Positions 59,047 to 64,000 of a DNA stretch of 64,000 nucleotides are shown here, piece after piece. The stretch is from Cryptococcus deneoformans JEC21. Lineage: Eukaryota; Basidiomycota; Tremellomycetes; Tremellales; Cryptococcaceae. The notes under the pieces were generated by a model, which was not told the DNA's origin, did not search any database, and was given only the letters and a program-made list of their open reading frames with translations. The translations under genes and the position numbers were made by a program. The stretch spans positions 1,488,701 to 1,552,700 of the forward strand of contig NC_006685.1 in assembly GCF_000091045.1 (NCBI RefSeq), in the 5' to 3' direction. Each line of letters starts with the position of its first letter. Position 1 is the stretch's first letter.

Positions 59047-59468
59047 ATGTTCGGATTTGGCTCCTCGTCCTCATCTCAACCTGAGATTGAAAAACCCGCC
59101 CCTAGTAGGGAAGAACGCAAGGCTTGTTGGAATTCCCGAGATATCTATTTTGGGTGTTTGGACAAGAACAAGGTCTTGCAAGCAGGTGATGAAGTCAGAA
59201 GGGATACAAAAGGGAATGTTGTCCCAGGCGGAGTTTGTTCTACGGAAAGAATGGGTTACGAAAGCAACTGTGCCAAAGCTTGGGTAAGTGAATATGCTAT
59301 CATCTATATTCTTGAGCGGGCAAGGGTTGACTAATGCAGGTCGACTACTTCAACAAACGACGGACGTTGGAGCTCAGGAGGCTGGCGACAATCGAAGCAG
59401 CGGAAAATAGTGGTAACAAGGATGCTGCCGAGGCGTGGAGATCTGTTGGGGGAGCTTCTAAACCATGA
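59047..59468 (+). CDS. COA6: Cytochrome c oxidase assembly factor Coa6
   Basis: Intermembrane-space twin-cysteine protein that helps copper delivery to Cox2. Exons are 59047-59283 and 59340-59468 (121 residues). The signature KACWNSRDIYFGCLD has Cys27 and Cys37 (CX9C); Cys64 and Cys75 in VCSTERMGYESNCAKAW form the CX10C pair, followed by VDYFNKRR. No presequence, as expected for Mia40-imported proteins. Confidence 0.95.
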
Positions 59469-59674
59469 TCAAAGGCAGTAATGTCGATAAGTTGATGACA
59501 CAGGAGGATTAAGGGTCATCGAAGCAAATCGTTAGCATGAATCACACATCTCATTTGCTGAGTTTTGAAAGAAGAAACCATGTAAAATGCCATGCACTAC
59601 ATAATCTACCGACTAACATTGCCTCTCGTAACATACCCATGCTTAGATGTCCCAAATTTCGCGTAGACACGCTT

Positions 59675-60914
59675 CTAGTCCTGCAAAAGCTCTTCTAAAC
59701 ACTGGGAGAGATATAAGCAAAGCAAAATGTACCATGATGCCTTGGTGCTCACAGAGTTGTATGTAGCAGCATTCACGTTGTTTCCTCGATAGTTTCTCCT
59801 CCTGAGGACAGAAATCTGTGGCAGTCAGACACTTGACAGCACTTAATACTGCTAGTTACGTTACTTACAACCTTGTCTCTTGGGAAACCCATATCGATGA
59901 AAGAAACAACATGTTCCTCAGCCAATCCCGCCAACTCAGCGTCCGTAGCAACTTTTCCTCTGGCATTCTGTTGTTTATGTGCCGGGGCTTGGGCATAAGC
60001 CTGCGCCCAGTGCTTGGCTGTGTCATTGAACGAATTTCGGTCGGTGAGGTAGTGCTTTGCTACCTGCGCGTCCTGCGGATCACTGGGGATTGGCTCGCAA
60101 AGAAGTGATTGAAGCGATATAAGAGTTGACTTGAGAGTGAGTACCTAAAAAGATAATAGTTAGAATATTTATTAATCATTTTGAGCACTATATTCGCAAG
60201 CTCACTGGTGACCAGGCATCTTTGAGAATGTCTATATGATGCGTTAGCTGGAGAAAGTTTACAGTAAAACCTGGACGTACCGAGGCAAATGGCACCACTA
60301 GCGGAAGAAACATTGGGATCTGATAGGCCATCATTTCAGCCCTCTACCGGTAACTACACAAATGGCATTACTCACGGTACACCTTTCTGAATAGCAAGCG
60401 TTGTTAGCAATACAAACGAGCTAATCCAGTCTTGATCCACAATGACTTACGTTATGAACTTCATTTTCACTGGCTGAAAAGGATAGGTTTCAGGAATCTG
60501 GATGTCCTGCATAATTGCACATTATCAGAGGTTTCTCCAAAAGAACTTCGTTCGAATTTTGAAAAACGTACGACCTCGTAGTAACCTCCTTCGTAAGGTG
60601 TATCAGGCTGCAGAGAAATTAGTATATACATGGAACTATATCATAAAGCAGGCTCACAGGTCCGGGAAATGCTCCCACAAGGTGGAAGGGGTTGTCATCA
60701 ATCACTAGAACGTATCATTTAGCAAACCTTCTCTAGTAACAGTGTTGATGGGATTTACTCACTCTCAATGGCAATTCCACTGGTCTTATCTTTCGCGCAG
60801 TCTACAAGGATGCACATAAGTATGGGGAAAGCGTCGGCAGGATTTTCAGATGTTTGAATGTGTAAACAGACCTTTGATCTCCTTCTGAACTCGGCGTAAT
60901 CGTGCGTCTGACAT
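59675..60914 (-). CDS. UBC1: Ubiquitin-conjugating enzyme Ubc1 (UBE2K) with UBA domain
   Basis: E2 enzyme that extends Lys48 ubiquitin chains. Eleven exons on the minus strand: 60872-60914, 60763-60801, 60658-60704, 60572-60607, 60451-60506, 60376-60386, 60281-60319, 60206-60231, 59869-60144, 59753-59815 and 59675-59701 (220 residues). The UBC fold has PFHLVGAFPGPPDTPYEGG, the HPN motif, and the active Cys89 in GAICLDILKDAWSP. A C-terminal UBA domain starts LAEEHVVSFIDMGFPRDKV, which marks the Ubc1/E2-25K class. The exon at 60376-60386 is an 11-base microexon coding the end of FIT and KVY. Confidence 0.95.
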
Positions 60915-61354
60915 CTCGAATCACTGGAGAAGTACTACTTGGATTGTCGCAGGTGAAGTGTCCAGTGGGGTGATAGAGCTTGGGAAGTTATGTCAATAGA
61001 GAAGGAAGATTGTCTGCTAAGAATGGATCTCTGTGTGGAAGACGATTAGAATAAGAATGAAGTTTATTAGGTAAATTACTGTGGCGCAGATGGCACATGT
61101 CTTTCGCTGTTGGCCACCTTTCAACTGAATCCTCGGGCAGGGCCGAGCGAAGGAAGAAGAAGAATACATAACAACCTGGTGGAAGTTGAATGGGAACGTC
61201 ATCACTTTTTTTCCTATTAATTTAATTTTATAATGGAATGAAATTCCATTTGGGTTTGACGGAGGCACTGCAAGAGCGAGAACCCAACATCAACGCCAGC
61301 AGCAAAGACTTATCACCATTACACTTTGAACTTTATCGCCGATCAGAGCCAATC
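60915..61354. promoter_or_regulatory. Divergent promoter, UBC1 / TRM10
   Basis: 440 bases between divergent start codons. The TRM10 frame stays open upstream from 61355 to an ATG at 61238. Confidence 0.45.
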
Positions 61355-62730
61355 ATGGATATTGACGAAGAGTCTTATCTGAATGCTGGGCCCTCTGCTC
61401 CCTCAAAGATTCCTCAGGGAGGAGAAGGGGACCGGTTACAAGGAATGAGCAAAAAAGCCATGAAGAGGGCAGCTAAGCAGGTCCGTGGGTCTGTTATACA
61501 TCTGTTCCGGACTTATACAGGTATCATATAGGCCCGCCTGGAAGAAATCAAACCTTTAAAGCGCGCGGCGGAGAGAGAACGGCGTCGACAGCGTACCGCC
61601 CAACTTGCGGAAGGTTATGCCGCTGGGACACTCAGTGAAGCTGATAAGGAACTGGTTGAGCGAAGGCGCAGGGTAGAGAAAGAAAGAAAAGAAGCCCAGA
61701 GAAGGATAGAAAGTGGGGACCAGGCGAATGACTGGTTGGGAGGTGTTGTTATCGATCTAGGGTTCGACGACTTAATGACTGACCAAGTGGGTATCCCTAG
61801 AAGGGGGAAAATAACTTCCTAATGTTTTTTAGGAAATTGCCTCAATGGCTCAGCAATTGGGTTACCTTTATTCTTCCAATCGCACTGCAGAAAAGCCGGT
61901 TAGAACTGTCATTCATACGACATTCTCTCCTGCGGCATCGCCAAGGCTCTGGCAACGTATGGAAAACTTCAATTGGCACAAATGGAGCAGGTGCCATTGG
62001 TGGGAACAAGGCTTAGAGACGCTCAAGTCCCAACTGGACCCTTCAACTTCAATTTTGTCTGTTCAATCTGTAGTCAGTAAAGAGACGCAAGACAAGGCAG
62101 GGATAGATACCAAGAGTCTGCTGTCTCGTCTAACCGGACCTCAGGTCCCTGTTGACCTTCAGGCTGGCAAGCACAAGCTTGTATATCTCTCCGCGGATGC
62201 GGAAGACGAGCTCTTGAGCTTGTCCGAAGACGAGATTTATATCATTGGAGGTATTGTGGACCGAAATAGACATAAGGCAAGTCTGATCTGTTGCGTCTTG
62301 TTGTGGACTCATTTTGATCATCTTAATAGAATTTATGTCAAGGGAAAGCAGAACAACTAGGTATTCGTACGGCCAGGCTACCTATAGGCACTTTTCTAGA
62401 AATGCTTCCCACTCGAAAGGTGTTGACTGTCAATCAGGTAGGATTGTTGCTTACCTTCAAAAACGTCAGAGCTGATTCCCTCACTGTTAGGTTTTCGACA
62501 TCCTTGTCAAATACCTTCATCTAGGCGACTGGGCCGCTGCGTTTGAAGCCGTTATCCCTATCAGGAAGTACGCTCCTGGTCGTAAAACAAAAAGGGCGAA
62601 GACGGAGACAAAAAGGAACGAAAAAGAGGAGGAAGAAGTCGAGTGCACTAGTGCGGAGGGAGAAGAAGATATCGGAGTAATAGAGGAATCAGCAGAAGTT
62701 GACCCAGAGGACGTATTTTCGAACCAATAA
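61355..62730 (+). CDS. TRM10: tRNA (guanine-N1-)-methyltransferase Trm10
   Basis: SPOUT-fold enzyme that makes m1G at position 9 of tRNAs using SAM. Exons are 61355-61480, 61532-61786, 61833-62276, 62330-62437 and 62491-62730 (390 residues). After an acidic start and a long basic helix (SKKAMKRAAKQARLEEIKPLKRAA), the catalytic part has VVIDLGFDDLMTDQE, KHKLVYLSADAED, then IGGIVDRNRHKNLCQGKAEQLGI, and LPTRKVLTVNQVFDILVKYL. The tail is charged. The third intron, 62277-62329, is GC-AG (AAG then GCAAGT) and falls inside the RHKNLC motif. I chose ATG 61355; an in-frame ATG at 61238 would add 39 residues. Confidence 0.94.
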
Positions 62731-63320
62731 TGTGTCTCAATGGGGACGCGCGACCATTATGGCCATTATTATGTCCTATTTGACCTCATATGGACCATGC
62801 TAGCCATGGATGCTTAGTTGCCTTGCATGGTTCATCTTCAGAACAAGGGTTGCTAATAAAAAGTGTGATATTCTGCAATTCGGGATGGACTTCGTACAAT
62901 GCAATATTTATTGCCTGCTTTGCGTTGAGACATTATACTGAGGGCCTGTTGCGAAACGACCTGGCGCAATGGTAATACGGCGCGTACTGTAAGGGCAGAG
63001 GCAAGAGCGTAATAATAATACGATGTACGTATGTACGTGCCGTATTACTAGGAAGTGGCAGTGCGTGGTCAAGACTTTTTCGTTTGTTGCATGCTGGGAG
63101 AAGTGCGCTTTGTTTGGTCTGGGGCCAGAAGTGCCACATTGGCGTGCAAACCCAATTTCCGCTAAGAATCCGAAGGTCCCAAGTTCGACTCTGGTTTGGC
63201 AACAAAATCGTCGTAAGAGTTTAATCACGAGACTTTCTATTAGTCGTTAGTTCCCATTATCCTTTGACTTCCCTGTCCAAAGCAAATAAGAACTGTTCCC
63301 CCGACAGGGGACACCCAGCT
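62731..63320. other. Intergenic region upstream of the TFIIIC-like gene
   Basis: 590 bases. A weak tRNA-like segment at about 63131-63203 was considered and rejected. No other gene seen. Confidence 0.4.
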
Positions 63321-64000
63321 ATGTTGTTACATGATCTCCTGGAACAATGCTTCGAGTTCATTGCTATGGACGGTGCAATCGGTGAGTGCTTGTGACGCGT
63401 TTCGAACCTCCTCTAGAGGTACACAGCGGAGGAGTGGAGGTTGGCCACCTTGCATTCTTATCCCTGAATGGTCCTATCACCTTCTCCACATAACGGTGTT
63501 ACAACATAGCACGAATAATATAATTGCCTGTATGGACTCTCTGTGTACTAATCAAACCTCTAGGATGCCAACCGACGGCCCTACACAAACATTTATCCAA
63601 CATAAACTCCTCGTTTGACAAGTCTACTTTTGCCTATGTCTGGAAGTCACTTTGCTTTCAACCTACTATTGAAGTCATCCTCACTTCGGACCTTTTCACT
63701 GCATCCACTGGTCAGATAGCTACAGTTAAAGGAAAGAAACGGAAGTATGACGATCAGACCAATTCACACGATTTAATCAGAATTCTTTGTGAGGACGATG
63801 GAGCTCAAAGAAAGGGAGACGAAGTTTCAATCAAAGATTACGAGGCTTTAAGTGCAAAATGGGGAGACAGGCTTCGCATTAGGTGCACCGAAGACGAGAT
63901 CTACTTCCGTCTGACTGGCCAGCACGAAAGGGTAAGCTAAGCACATGTGACCAGTGGTTTGCGATGGATGAAACTAAGCTAATGTGTTCTCTTAGCTATC
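63321..64000 (+). CDS. TFC3: N-terminal part of a TFIIIC largest-subunit-like protein (partial, runs off window)
   Basis: Exons are 63321-63381, 63564-63931 and 63996 onward; the window ends inside the third. About 144 residues are visible. The start MLLHDLLEQCFEFIAMDGAIG resembles the first helix of fungal Tfc3/tau138 proteins, which begin MDELxxHCLxExxxDGxxG. Later AYVWKSLCFQP and KWGDRLRIRCTEDEIYFRLTGQHER match the same N-terminal domain pattern. Tfc3 binds the B-box of tRNA genes for RNA polymerase III. The first intron (63382-63563) is 182 bases, long for this locus. The call is by pattern memory; the bulk of the protein is outside the window. Confidence 0.55.

Noticed and set aside
63131..63203. 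tRNA-like segment with AAGTTCGACTC resembling a B box and an AAG anticodon position
   Set aside because: Spacing fits, but the T-stem, anticodon stem and A box have several mismatches and the GG of the D loop is absent. At best a degenerate relic.

Overview
The window looks like nuclear chromosomal DNA of a basidiomycete yeast of the Cryptococcus neoformans/gattii group (Tremellales). Almost every gene is split by many introns of about 45-70 bases with GTNNGT donors, CTNA-type branch sites and short exons. The gene set includes the capsule gene CAP64 beside the proteasome gene PRE1, a Rac GTPase with a CLVM tail, and an inositol hexakisphosphate kinase. I rebuilt the exons by hand; in every complete model the exon lengths sum to a multiple of three. 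I saw no transposon, CRISPR array, rRNA or credible tRNA.

Layout. 0.4-3.5 kb: OLA1 ATPase and cytidine deaminase, diverging. 4.0-6.7 kb: a long Ser/Pro-rich protein with a basic region. 6.7-10 kb: a gene-poor stretch. 10-16 kb: RAC1, the replication subunit PSF2, CAP64 and PRE1. 16.4-21.6 kb: a Sec7-type Arf exchange factor. 21.7-31.7 kb: a gamma-glutamyltransferase, a small HSBP1-like coiled-coil protein, mitochondrial ribosomal mL44, a mitochondrial rhodanese, GPI10 and a PhzF-like protein. 31.9-43.2 kb: an unrecognised acidic-tail protein, MGM1, HMG-CoA synthase and KCS1. 43.4-49.0 kb: the exon-junction RNA-binding protein Y14, a CipC-like protein, a small unknown and an alpha/beta-hydrolase-fold protein. 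49-51.8 kb: a gene-free stretch. 51.8-62.7 kb: LSM4, a candidate Sld7-like replication protein, a zinc alcohol dehydrogenase, a YPT35-like PX protein, COA6, UBC1 and TRM10. The right edge cuts a gene resembling the largest TFIIIC subunit.

The genes are mostly unrelated housekeeping functions, not an operon or island. Several share short divergent promoters: PSF2/CAP64, mL44/rhodanese, GPI10/PhzF, YPT35-like/COA6 and UBC1/TRM10. The mL44/rhodanese pair couples two mitochondrial proteins.

Points that stand out: four GC-AG introns; an 8-base and an 11-base microexon; an LSM4 first coding exon that is only the ATG; an in-frame, acid-free N-terminal extension on OLA1; a hydrolase-fold protein with alanine at the nucleophile position; a Sld7-like C-terminus; a short membrane-protein-like reading frame that looks frameshifted; and repeated TTACGTAA octamers in intergenic DNA.
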